Source: Timburyella sp030842085 (GTDB lineage Bacteria; Bacillota; Clostridia; Oscillospirales; Acutalibacteraceae). Taken from it: a DNA stretch of 57,825 nt. Below the pieces are notes generated by a model that did not search any database, had not been told where the DNA came from, and was given only the letters and a program-made list of their open reading frames with translations. The position numbers and the translations under genes are program-made. Positions 34,536 through 42,600 of the stretch are shown piece by piece. The stretch lies in assembly GCA_030842085.1 (NCBI GenBank), contig JAUUSE010000005.1:1-57825 (forward strand), written 5' to 3'. The stretch's first letter is position 1; each line of letters opens with the position of its first letter.

Positions 34536-35507
34536 TTACAGCATAGCAAGCACCAATATAAGCGGCATGCTTACGACCGATACCAGTGTGCCCATCAGCA
34601 CCGAACGCGTCGCAAGGTCGGTGTCGCCGTCATATTTGCCGGCAAACATTATCGTATTTGCCGCCGCCGGCGCCGCGGCCGGTATCATAAGCGCCACCAG
34701 CGCTTCACGGCTTGTATCTGCTATGCCGGTTAGCTTGAATATTAAGAAAAACAGCCCAAAGCTGGCGGCGGGAATGACAATCATCCTGAGGAGTATTGAC
34801 AGCCACATCTGCCCGTCGCCTTTCTGCGGCTTTAAGCTCGACATCGCCAAATATCCGCCCGTCACTATCATCGCAAGCGGAGTGTTCAGATTTGCCAGCA
34901 TCTCTATCGGCGTGCTAAGTATTTCCGGCAGGCTAAAATCGGGCAGCTTCGCTGAAATTAAAAACAGCGGAAGTCCTATCACTATGCCTATTGTGCCAGG
35001 ATTTATTATCGCTTTCTTGATAGATACCTTCTGCTCTGTCGTGAACAGCTTTAAACCCGCAGTCCAGATGAACACCATGAAGATAGCGACATAAATTGAT
35101 ACCAGAAAAACTCCTTTTTCTCCAAGCACCGCCTGCGTCAGCGGAATAGAAAAGAACGCGCAGTTTGAGTATATTGTCGCGTACCACAGTACACTGCGGC
35201 GCTTTCCTTCGACTTTTCTGAAAAATATAAGGCAAAATATATACCCTATTCCTATAGATACAGCTGTAAAAATTACTGCTATTCCAAGCTCCAGCGCCGA
35301 CTGTAAGCTGAACTTTACGCTTTCAAAAGCGTTTATTACAACGCATGGCGTTACGGCATAAAACAGTATATCTATAAGCTGCTTCATACCTTTCTGATTA
35401 ATGCACTTTGCCTTGAAAAGCGCAAAACCTACTAATATAAGCAAAAATAAAATGCATACCTGTACTACTACGTCGCCCGCAAAACCTAATAAATATAATA
35501 TATCCAA
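34536..35507 (-). CDS. AEC family transporter
   Basis: A 323-residue membrane protein with about ten helices in the AEC (auxin efflux carrier-like) fold. Features are the broken helix TPCVVINAFESVKF, the central NPGTIGIVIGL and the C-terminal PAAAPAAANTIMFA. Bacterial members export or exchange organic acids such as malate. The start at 35507 is 67 bases behind the MsmX gene, with a terminator between them, so it may be expressed separately. Confidence 0.9.
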   Translation of the reverse strand: MDILYLLGFAGDVVVQVCILFLLILVGFALFKAKCINQKGMKQLIDILFYAVTPCVVINAFESVKFSLQSALELGIAVIFTAVSIGIGYIFCLIFFRKVEGKRRSVLWYATIYSNCAFFSIPLTQAVLGEKGVFLVSIYVAIFMVFIWTAGLKLFTTEQKVSIKKAIINPGTIGIVIGLPLFLISAKLPDFSLPEILSTPIEMLANLNTPLAMIVTGGYLAMSSLKPQKGDGQMWLSILLRMIVIPAASFGLFFLIFKLTGIADTSREALVALMIPAAAPAAANTIMFAGKYDGDTDLATRSVLMGTLVSVVSMPLILVLAML

Positions 35508-35528
35508 AAACTACCACCCACACACAAA

Positions 35529-35555
35529 ATCACCCGCGGCATAGCTGCGGGTGAT
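35529..35555 (-). terminator. Terminator of the MsmX gene
   Basis: ATCACCCGC / GCGGGTGAT (35529-35537, 35547-35555), followed on the minus strand by TTTTG. Confidence 0.7.
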
Positions 35556-35573
35556 ATTTATCTTTTATAAAAT

Positions 35574-36716
35574 TTAGAAGCAAATTGCCTGCTCGGTTTC
35601 CTTATCAAACAGGTGTATCCTGTCGTTGTCAAAGGCCATCTTTATCGTATCGCCAGCATGTGCTGTTGATGTAGGCTCAACACGTGCGACAAGGCTTGCA
35701 CCTTCGCAGTTTACATACAGATATATCTCTGCACCCATAAGCTCGGTTACTTCAACATTTGCTTCAATAATGCCGTCAGGAAGCTTATTTATACGGTCTT
35801 CATTATCGTGTAAATCTTCCGGACGTATGCCCATGATAACCGTTTTATCCTCATACTTGTCGAGAACATTCTTCTCATTCTTATATGCAGGTACCTTAAT
35901 ATCATACTTTACACCCTTGCGAGTCTTAGTATCTTCAGTACCAAACTGGCAATAGAAGTCATCGCCCTTCTTTATGAGCTTGCACTCAATAAAGTTCATC
36001 TGCGGTGAGCCTATAAAGCCTGCAACAAACTTATTAATAGGCTTGTTGTAAAGATTTGGCGGTGTATCAACCTGCTGAATAAGTCCGTCTTTCATAACGA
36101 CTATCCTGTCAGCCATCGTCATAGCTTCCGTCTGGTCGTGTGTAACATATATAAATGTTGTTCCTAACTTCTTATGAAGTTTTGAAAGCTCCGTCCTCAT
36201 CTGTGCACGCAGCTTTGCGTCAAGGTTTGAAAGAGGTTCGTCAAGAAGGAAGACTTTCGGCTCACGAACTATAGCACGTCCCAACGCAACACGCTGACGC
36301 TGACCACCAGACAATGCTTTCGGCTTACGATCCAGGAGGTGTTCTATATCAAGTGTGCGGGCAGCCTCTTCAACTCTTCTCTTTATCTCATCTTTCGGAG
36401 TCTTGCGAAGCTTTAGTCCAAAAGCCATGTTCTCAAATACCGTCATGTGAGGATAAAGAGCATAGTTCTGGAAAACCATCGCTATATCTCTATCTTTCGG
36501 CGCTATATCATTAACAAGCTTATCGCCTATGTATAACTCTCCTCCTGATATCTCTTCCAGTCCCGCTATCATTCTAAGCGTTGTGGATTTTCCGCAACCG
36601 GAAGGACCAACCAGTATTATAAATTCCTTATCCTTAATCTCAAGATTAAAGTCGGAAACGGCTATGACTCCGCCTGCATATTGTTTTACTATGTTCTTTA
36701 ATACTAAACCTGCCAT
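35574..36716 (-). CDS. msmX: MsmX/UgpC-type sugar ABC transporter ATPase
   Basis: A 380-residue ATPase of carbohydrate importers. Walker A GPSGCGKST is at 37-45; ALSGGQRQRV, FLLDEPLSNLDAKLR and YVTHDQ follow. The C-terminal ~140 residues are the OB-fold regulatory domain of MalK/MsmX. No permease or binding protein is adjacent, so it is an orphan ATPase that probably serves several sugar transporters, as MsmX does in Bacillus. AGGAGG precedes the start. Confidence 0.94.
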   Translation of the reverse strand: MAGLVLKNIVKQYAGGVIAVSDFNLEIKDKEFIILVGPSGCGKSTTLRMIAGLEEISGGELYIGDKLVNDIAPKDRDIAMVFQNYALYPHMTVFENMAFGLKLRKTPKDEIKRRVEEAARTLDIEHLLDRKPKALSGGQRQRVALGRAIVREPKVFLLDEPLSNLDAKLRAQMRTELSKLHKKLGTTFIYVTHDQTEAMTMADRIVVMKDGLIQQVDTPPNLYNKPINKFVAGFIGSPQMNFIECKLIKKGDDFYCQFGTEDTKTRKGVKYDIKVPAYKNEKNVLDKYEDKTVIMGIRPEDLHDNEDRINKLPDGIIEANVEVTELMGAEIYLYVNCEGASLVARVEPTSTAHAGDTIKMAFDNDRIHLFDKETEQAICF

Positions 36717-37008
36717 AATTAACCTCCTAGTTTTGCTGCTACAAGAGCATTATATAATATATCAGATTTTTTTAAATATAGCTACTATTATATTAATCAA
36801 ACTTAAAAAAGTCTATTTAGACATTTTAACTAAATACGCACATATACCTGCAAAATATCAACAAAATATGTATTGGTTTAAACACTTTTTTATGTAATAT
36901 AACATCCTGATTGTTCTGCGCATTTCCTATGACTAATGTCTATAGCTATATTTAAATCATTTTTGCTGCAATCATATTCAAACGCCATTTTTACCAATTT
37001 ATATTATA
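36717..37008. other. AT-rich spacer upstream of msmX
   Basis: On the minus strand TATAAT lies about 40 bases before msmX, without a good -35 hexamer. There is no gene and no convincing operator or riboswitch. Confidence 0.5.
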
Positions 37009-37497
37009 CTATTCATTGGTGCCAAATGCAAGGCCTGTTCCGCTTAAATCAAATCCATGCATAAATCCGTTAAGACTTACGTTGCATATATCCCCCGCTA
37101 TTACCTTTGAATCATATATTAATAAATTAGCTTCAACATTTTCTTCTCCGCCCGGATAATTCGTAACCTCAAACTGCATATGCGTTACCTCTTTACCGGC
37201 ATATAGAGATATGTCCAGTCCCTGCGCCTTTTGAATTTCGTTGTACTCTTTATACACATCGTCAAGCTCTGCCGGTATCACTATCTTTTCCTCTTCAAGC
37301 GGAGTAGTATTGACATCCCAGCCAAACTGCTTTAAAAATTCAATACAGCCCGCTGCATCTGCCGCCGTATAGTCTATTTTCTCCTCATTTTCTCTCATCA
37401 TTGATAATATTACCGTTGCTATGCAAAGCAGTGCAAATATTATAAAAAGAATTGTCGCCGCCTTTTTCTTTGTAAGCTTAATTGATACTGCCAGCAT
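37009..37497 (-). CDS. DUF4830-type membrane-anchored protein
   Basis: A 162-residue protein with one N-terminal transmembrane helix (~12-33) and an outside domain. The pattern CIEFLKQFGWDVNTTPLEEEKIVIP, then YNEIQKAQGLDISLYAGKEV and GDICNVSLNGFMHGF fits my memory of DUF4830, a Clostridia family without known function. AAAGGAGGGC precedes the start. It has no same-strand partner nearby. Confidence 0.7.
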   Translation of the reverse strand: MLAVSIKLTKKKAATILFIIFALLCIATVILSMMRENEEKIDYTAADAAGCIEFLKQFGWDVNTTPLEEEKIVIPAELDDVYKEYNEIQKAQGLDISLYAGKEVTHMQFEVTNYPGGEENVEANLLIYDSKVIAGDICNVSLNGFMHGFDLSGTGLAFGTNE

Positions 37498-37787
37498 CCT
37501 TATGCCCTCCTTTTTATCGATAATTCATTTATATGAATTACCAATATGCATTTATTCTAAAAGTGAGGACAAACTTTAGGCTATCGGTTATTTATAATAA
37601 AGGCGGCGTATTAACTGTGGCAATTTACGACATTATTAAGCAGAAATACTGCAACTTCGACCGTAATAACCTCGTCGAATGTAAAACTTATTATATACTA
37701 AGTTCAATACACAAATCTTCGTAACATTCACAGATATTAAAAAAAGAACGCCTTTCAGTGAGTCGTGTACAGAAATCTTTTATATGC

Positions 37788-37943
37788 TTATGCTTCTTTT
37801 ACAGTAAACAGCTCTATCGTGTCAGAACACATAGTCAAACAGAACAACTTATCGGTACGTTTAACGATGTATTTATATCTATTGCCATTGCTTAGAAGCT
37901 TGCGGATGGTTCAGCATTCTCCGCCATTCCGGCCGCAGACCAT
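37788..37943 (-). pseudogene. Small ORF interrupted by one in-frame UGA
   Basis: From ATG 37943, ten codons (MVCGRNGGEC) lead to TGA at 37911-37913. The same frame then continues for 40 more codons (TIRKLLSNGNRYKYIV.., ending TVKEA) to TAA at 37788-37790. AGGTG lies about ten bases before the ATG. The text on both sides of the UGA is balanced and protein-like, so this is a 51-residue protein with either a Trp/Arg/Cys codon turned to stop, or a recoded UGA. UGA ends many other genes here, so it is not a Trp codon in general. I do not recognise the family. Confidence 0.5.
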
Positions 37944-38062
37944 AAAAATCGCACCTGGTGCTTTACGGCGCTTTAATCTTTAAGGACGCTTCAATTTGCA
38001 AAAAATCACTAAATATTTTTATTCGTCTATGTTATAAGCGGTCTCCATCTAAATTAGACAAC

Positions 38063-38093
38063 AAAGAAGGCGCAAATATCTTGCGCCTTCTTT
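38063..38093. terminator. Hairpin terminator in the 37.5-38.4 kb gap
   Basis: A perfect 13-bp stem AAAGAAGGCGCAA / TTGCGCCTTCTTT with a five-base loop and T-rich flanks, strongest on the plus strand. It separates the ROK gene and its remnant from the UGA-interrupted ORF. Confidence 0.8.
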
Positions 38094-38240
38094 AATTTTT
38101 ATTTTACACTCTCTGTAATATTCTCATAATTTCATGACATCAAAACAATTTAAAACCGCAAAACCAAGGCTATAAATCTATATGCAGCAATATATCGTCC
38201 GGCCGGAAATACAGCTTTTAAGCAGTATTTTAATATCAAA

Positions 38241-38366
38241 TTATATACTCTTAAGCTCTATTCTCTCGCCGTTTGAATAAATATTACACTGCCCTGCCGC
38301 TGCATATAAACACACGCCATGATAAAAAGCATAAGGAAATTTTCTTTCTTGCGATAAATGGCAGTG
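38241..38366 (-). pseudogene. Coding-like tail without a start codon
   Basis: Behind the ROK gene the minus strand keeps one frame open for 41 codons, containing FPYAFYHGVCLYAAAG and ending NGERIELKSI, with no ATG or ribosome binding site. It reads like the C-terminus of a lost gene. The family is unknown. Confidence 0.3.
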
Positions 38367-38435
38367 TTATTATGCTTTCCATTTCTTAAAAATCAAATAT
38401 TACATCATTTTCCGCTTAAGCTTTTTATAAGCAGA

Positions 38436-39824
38436 TTATTTTACCTCCGGCAGGCTGGCGGCAGCTACCGACTGGCCTACGCGGCGGATTTTTTCATCAG
38501 GAAGGTGCAGCTGAATTTTCTTAGCAAGCTCAGGATACTCTTCTTTAAGCACCTTTTCAGCGTTTTCAATTATCAAATCGCCGCCCTCGCCCGACATTAC
38601 GCGGCCAAGCAGAAGCATGTGCTTTATCTCATAATACATTGAGTAATATCCTATGGCGTGGCCGAGATAGGTGCCTATTGAGCGATAAACAGCGCGTGCT
38701 GCGTCGGAGCCGTTGTTCATCTCGCCCTGTACTACTTTCAGCTTTTCAGCCGGGCTGAGCGATTCGTCAAGCTTAATTCCCGCGCGCGGTGCAAGCTTAA
38801 TTACGCCGTCCTGCGAGAAGTATTTTACGCCGCAGCCGATATCACCCGACCATTCGTCCTCCATAGCGTCGGCCTGCAAATCAACCGGAGCAAAAGCAAG
38901 CTCGTTAAGCCAGCCCGTTATATTGCCCTCGCTGTCGACAAAGCCGGCAGCCTCGGATGTGCCCATGGCTATGCCTAAAACATTATTATCCTCTAAAGAC
39001 ATAGCACCGGCAAGTGCCGTAACGTCGCCGTCGTTTGCTACCTCCAGCGGTATGTCGCCGAGTTCCTTAGCGGCCCTTATATATATGTCCTTGACCTTTT
39101 TGTCGAACTCATCCAGCGGCACTTTGAGGAACAGTGACGCAACCATAGCCCTGTTCTGAACATATATGCCGGCAGAGCTTACGCCTATGGCGTCAACACG
39201 CGGCATTTTAGACGCAGCCGTCTTGAATGCCTCGAGTATTCCATTGAAATGATAGTCAGGGTCGGAATTGGTTTTTGGGAACCAAACAACTTCCTCAGAG
39301 AATACCGGCTCGCCGTCTATAACCGCAGATACTTTCCTGTCGCTTCCGCCGGCGTCAAAGCCTATGCGGCAGCCGTTAAGGTGACGTCCGACTGAAACAG
39401 ACTTCTGCACGCTCTCCGGCGCATCTTCATATTTGCAGCCTGTTACCTCAAAATCGCGCTCATACACACGAGCCATAAAATCAGCGTCAAATTCGCGTGC
39501 ACCGCCCTTGCAATAGGTTTCAGCTATAAACTTATACATGTCGTCGCTGCCGGCTATATAAACCTTAAAGCCGCCGTAGCACCACAGCATCATTTTTACT
39601 GTTCTTTCGACATATACACGGTCGGCCTGCTCCATTTCCTTTGTGCCGTGTATAAATGTCTTTCTTACGGCTATCTGACCGCCGTCGCGCTCCACTGCAA
39701 TTGCAATCGGGCATTTTCCGGACGCCGACTTCTCAAACGCCTCTGCAAATTTTGAAAGCGGTATAAAGCCGCTGTCAAGCTCCGGTACATTCTTTATCGA
39801 TATATCAATACCGTATACCTTCAT
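38436..39824 (-). CDS. ROK-family sugar kinase-like protein
   Basis: A 462-residue protein with an actin-like ASKHA fold. A unique N-terminal region of ~150 residues precedes GFDAGGSDRK (155-164, phosphate loop). ANDGDVTALAG and LGIAMGTSEAAGF follow where ROK kinases bind sugar and ATP. I do not see the standard ROK zinc motif. It probably phosphorylates a sugar, but could be a regulator. TTTACT-N17-TATACT lies at 39864-39892, and AGGAGG precedes the start. No transport or pathway genes adjoin. Confidence 0.78.
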   Translation of the reverse strand: MKVYGIDISIKNVPELDSGFIPLSKFAEAFEKSASGKCPIAIAVERDGGQIAVRKTFIHGTKEMEQADRVYVERTVKMMLWCYGGFKVYIAGSDDMYKFIAETYCKGGAREFDADFMARVYERDFEVTGCKYEDAPESVQKSVSVGRHLNGCRIGFDAGGSDRKVSAVIDGEPVFSEEVVWFPKTNSDPDYHFNGILEAFKTAASKMPRVDAIGVSSAGIYVQNRAMVASLFLKVPLDEFDKKVKDIYIRAAKELGDIPLEVANDGDVTALAGAMSLEDNNVLGIAMGTSEAAGFVDSEGNITGWLNELAFAPVDLQADAMEDEWSGDIGCGVKYFSQDGVIKLAPRAGIKLDESLSPAEKLKVVQGEMNNGSDAARAVYRSIGTYLGHAIGYYSMYYEIKHMLLLGRVMSGEGGDLIIENAEKVLKEEYPELAKKIQLHLPDEKIRRVGQSVAAASLPEVK

Positions 39825-39863
39825 TTTTTATCCTCCTATTATCCCTATTTTACAATTTGTTTT

Positions 39864-39892
39864 AGTATATAACATTATTCCTTTAAAGTAAA
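39864..39892 (-). promoter_or_regulatory. Probable promoter of the ROK gene
   Basis: TTTACT (39887-39892), 17 bases, TATACT (39864-39869) on the minus strand. Confidence 0.5.
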
Positions 39893-40438
39893 ATATTTTT
39901 TTAACTTTTTTATGGAGAAAAATTGCTTATTATCTTTTTATACTTTTTGTGCTTTACTACATATCTATTTCTTAATATAAACATCTAAAAAATATTCGTA
40001 TTTTTCTCTGGCGTTGACTACACATGTAAACAACTCAAATTCATATACATAATTTGTGGCACAAGTTCTTAGAGAAAAAGCTTATAAAATTTGCGGCTCG
40101 TAAAAAAGCCTCTTCTATTTTGCAAATTGGTATTTAAGATTTTTAAATAGCTGGCAGCCTCGCAATATAACTGAAAACAGCAGTAGAGGATGTCGCTTAA
40201 AATCGTAAAAATCGACATTATATAACATACCTTTTATTTTACCGGATTGCTTTTCTCTTTCCTGCATATTATAGCTTTTAATAAACTAATCTATATATTG
40301 TTCAATAAGAGCAAAGCTTAGCGACCTGTTTACATAACGCCCAATTACGAATTTTCTAAATCAATGGTGATATGCTCAATTATAACGCAATTTATCCTTA
40401 CAAAGCCCGGCTAATTAATTTTTTCGTCTAACCCCCGA
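39893..40438. other. AT-rich gap before spoIIID, nothing recognised
   Basis: About 550 bases without a supported gene, tRNA or strong hairpin on either strand. Confidence 0.55.
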
Positions 40439-40447
40439 CATATTATA
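40439..40447 (+). promoter_or_regulatory. Mother-cell sigma -10 element before spoIIID
   Basis: CATATTATA fits the -10 of sigma-K (CATANNNTA) and roughly that of sigma-E (CATACAAT). spoIIID is known to be a sigma-E gene. I see no convincing -35, so this is tentative. Confidence 0.4.
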
Positions 40448-40499
40448 CACCTCACCCGCATATTAATTATCGACACATCAAACATCAGGAGGCGACATT

Positions 40500-40748
40500 G
40501 TGAGGGGAGCAGTTGAAGAACGCGCTGCTATGCTGGGCGAATACATAAAGGAAAATAAGGCTACAGTCAGAGCAACCGCAAAAAAATTCCATGTTAGCAA
40601 AAGCACCGTCCACAAAGATGTATCGGAGCGTCTCAGATATCTTGACCCGCAGCTGTATACAGAGGTCAAGGCTGTTTTAGAGATTAATAAAGCTCAGCGA
40701 CACATTCGCGGCGGCCTCGCCACACGCAAAAAGTATAAAAATCTCTGA
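40500..40748 (+). CDS. spoIIID: Sporulation regulator SpoIIID
   Basis: An 82-residue DNA-binding protein that switches mother-cell gene expression between sigma-E and sigma-K. The helix-turn-helix TVRATAKKFHVSKSTVHKDVSERL (split: residues ~22-45) and the basic C-terminal helix (RGGLATRKKYKN) match SpoIIID closely. The start is GTG at 40500, with AGGAGG seven bases before it. It is monocistronic. Its presence is strong evidence of endospore formation. Confidence 0.96.
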   Translation: MRGAVEERAAMLGEYIKENKATVRATAKKFHVSKSTVHKDVSERLRYLDPQLYTEVKAVLEINKAQRHIRGGLATRKKYKNL

Positions 40749-40790
40749 TTTTAAAGCCGCGGATTATTAATATATTTTAAGCAATTAAAA

Positions 40791-40814
40791 ACCGTGGCTT
40801 TCGCCACGGTTGTG
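40791..40814 (-). terminator. Terminator of abrB (shared with spoIIID)
   Basis: ACCGTGGC / GCCACGGT (40791-40798, 40803-40810) with a TTTC loop. On the minus strand it runs into TTTTTAATTG. Confidence 0.82.
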
Positions 40815-40855
40815 CTTTAATTATCCCTATTTTTTAAATTCTTCACCAATCCGGC

Positions 40856-41116
40856 TCAGAAATTATCCTCTGTTAGGTGCGAAATCTTATCCGCACAGTC
40901 TTTGCAGATGTTTCGCCCTTTAAACTTCGTTACATTTTCCGTATTATCGCAAAATATACAAGCTGGTTCGTACTTCTTTAATATTATCATACTGCCTTCC
41001 GTATAAATTTCCAGATAATCTATGTCATCCTTTAGGTCAAGCGTTCTCCTGAGCTCCTTTGGTATTACAAGTCGGCCTAATTCGTCAATTTTTCTTACAA
41101 CTCCTGTTGACTTCAT
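40856..41116 (-). CDS. abrB: AbrB-family transition-state regulator
   Basis: An 86-residue regulator. The swapped-hairpin DNA-binding domain MKSTGVVRKIDELGRLVIPK fills the N-terminus. The C-terminal part has CIFC (53-56) and CKDC (71-74), a likely zinc site found in clostridial AbrB. ATG 41116 has AAGGAGG eight bases upstream; an earlier in-frame ATG at 41149 is too far from its AGGAGG. It has a consensus promoter. AbrB represses stationary-phase and sporulation genes, and here it diverges from spmAB. Confidence 0.93.
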   Translation of the reverse strand: MKSTGVVRKIDELGRLVIPKELRRTLDLKDDIDYLEIYTEGSMIILKKYEPACIFCDNTENVTKFKGRNICKDCADKISHLTEDNF

Positions 41117-41199
41117 ATTTCGCCCTCCTTTTACGGCAAACTTCTCCATAAAAGCTTTATATGCCTCCTAAGTTACATAATTACGGCCTTTCAATCAAT

Positions 41200-41228
41200 A
41201 ATATAACTTAATTTTTCGTTTTTGTCAA
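41200..41228 (-). promoter_or_regulatory. Sigma-A promoter of abrB
   Basis: TTGACA (41223-41228), 17 bases, TATATT (41200-41205) on the minus strand. Confidence 0.8.
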
Positions 41229-41312
41229 GGTAACTCCTTACAAATTTTTACATTTTTTCATATTTTTTCATATTATATCTATTTTTTGTATTTTTTATAG
41301 GTGAATAATATT

Positions 41313-41927
41313 ATGCTTAACTTTATTTGGGCTGCAATCATGATTATTTCAGTTATTTGCGGAATCGCCACAGGCCGCGGAAATGAAGTATCTTACGCCG
41401 CTATTGAGGGCGGTAAGACTGCTGTCGAGCTTTGTATTTCTTTGTTGGGCTCCATTTGTTTTTGGAGCGGAATTATGAAAATTGCCGAAAAGTGCGGACT
41501 TACCAACCTTATTGGAAAATTATGCAAACCCCTTATCGCTCTGCTTTTTCCCGGACTCAAAACAAGCTCGCATGCCGCCGGTGCCATTACCATGAATATG
41601 TCCGCCAATCTGCTCGGACTAGGAGACGCCGCTACTCCCCTCGGTATAGAGGCTATGAAATGCCTTCAGGAAATAAATCATGACAAGTCTACTGTAAGCA
41701 ACTACATGGTCACTTTTATTGTAATGAACACCGCCTCTATTCAGCTATTGCCTACAACCATCGCCACTATCAGAGCTGAACACGGTGCAGCTTCGCCTAT
41801 GGATATTCTTCCCGCTGTGCTGCTGTCGTCTGCCTGCTCTCTAATGGTCGGCCTTTTGGCAGCGGCGATTGGTAATATCAGATATGCCAAAAAATATCGT
41901 CGCGAGGCTCCAAAGCAACCAATATGA
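41313..41927 (+). CDS. spmA: Spore maturation protein A
   Basis: A 204-residue membrane protein with several helices. With SpmB it helps dehydrate the spore core. The sequence from MLNFIWAAIM, the TAVELCISLLGSICFWSGIMKI segment (~40-60) and AITMNMSANLLGLGDAATPLG are diagnostic. ATG 41313 is chosen because AGGTG lies before it; a GTG at 41301 is inside that site. Two CATATT-type sequences upstream (41256-41277) could be mother-cell sigma -10 elements. It overlaps spmB by four bases. Confidence 0.95.
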   Translation: MLNFIWAAIMIISVICGIATGRGNEVSYAAIEGGKTAVELCISLLGSICFWSGIMKIAEKCGLTNLIGKLCKPLIALLFPGLKTSSHAAGAITMNMSANLLGLGDAATPLGIEAMKCLQEINHDKSTVSNYMVTFIVMNTASIQLLPTTIATIRAEHGAASPMDILPAVLLSSACSLMVGLLAAAIGNIRYAKKYRREAPKQPI

Positions 41928-42445
41928 CAAATTTTACTATATACATAATGCCTGCCGTTATAGCTCTTTTTATCGCGGCCGGCCTTATAAAAAAAGTACC
42001 GGTTTTCGACAGCTTTATTGACGGCGCTAAATCTGGAATTCCAACAATAATTTCTATTCTGCCCACGCTTATAGGCCTTATTACGGCAGTGGAAATGTTT
42101 AAGGCGTCCGGCGCCTTAGACATGTTGACGGCCGCGCTGCTGCCAGTCACCAACTTTTTAGGTTTGCCAGCAGAGGCTGTGCCTATGGCGCTGCTGCGCC
42201 CAATATCCGGCAGCGGCTCTATTGCGCTGCTTAACAACATTCTCGGCACCTGCGGCCCGGACACTTTCGCCGGCAGAACGGCATCCGTACTATGCGGTGC
42301 AAGCGAGACCACCTTTTATACTATTTCAGTTTACTGCGGCGCTGTCGGTATTAAAAAAACAAGGCACATACTAACCGCCTCTCTTATTTCTGACGCCGCC
42401 TCCGCCTTTTTCAGCGCGCTTGCCGTAAGATTATTCTTTAATTAA
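41924..42445 (+). CDS. spmB: Spore maturation protein B
   Basis: A 173-residue membrane partner of SpmA. Markers are FDSFIDGAKSGIPTIISILP, LLRPISGSGSIALLNNILG with the following Cys-Gly-Pro-Asp, and GASETTFYTISVYCGAV. It starts at the ATGA overlap with spmA. Both act in the late spore. Confidence 0.95.
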   Translation: MTNFTIYIMPAVIALFIAAGLIKKVPVFDSFIDGAKSGIPTIISILPTLIGLITAVEMFKASGALDMLTAALLPVTNFLGLPAEAVPMALLRPISGSGSIALLNNILGTCGPDTFAGRTASVLCGASETTFYTISVYCGAVGIKKTRHILTASLISDAASAFFSALAVRLFFN

Positions 42446-42535
42446 AACAGCTGTCCATTATACAACTATATTTTTAATAAGATATCATTGGTGTTTTCAC
42501 AGTAATTACGACTTGAAATGTGATTTCTATAATAA

Positions 42536-42573
42536 AAAGCCCTGCCGATACTTTTGCGGCAGGGCTTTGTTTT
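42536..42573. terminator. Bidirectional terminator between spmB and serA
   Basis: AAAGCCCTGCCG / CGGCAGGGCTTT (42536-42547, 42557-42568), followed by GTTTTG. The core is nearly the same as that of the terminator at 15492. Confidence 0.88.
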
Positions 42574-42600
42574 GCAGAAAGCTTTTGTATTTATCTTCTA

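Noticed and set aside
37911..37913. Selenocysteine reading of the UGA
   Set aside because: No clear bacterial SECIS hairpin follows the codon, and no selenocysteine genes are in the window. It is kept only as an alternative in the finding.
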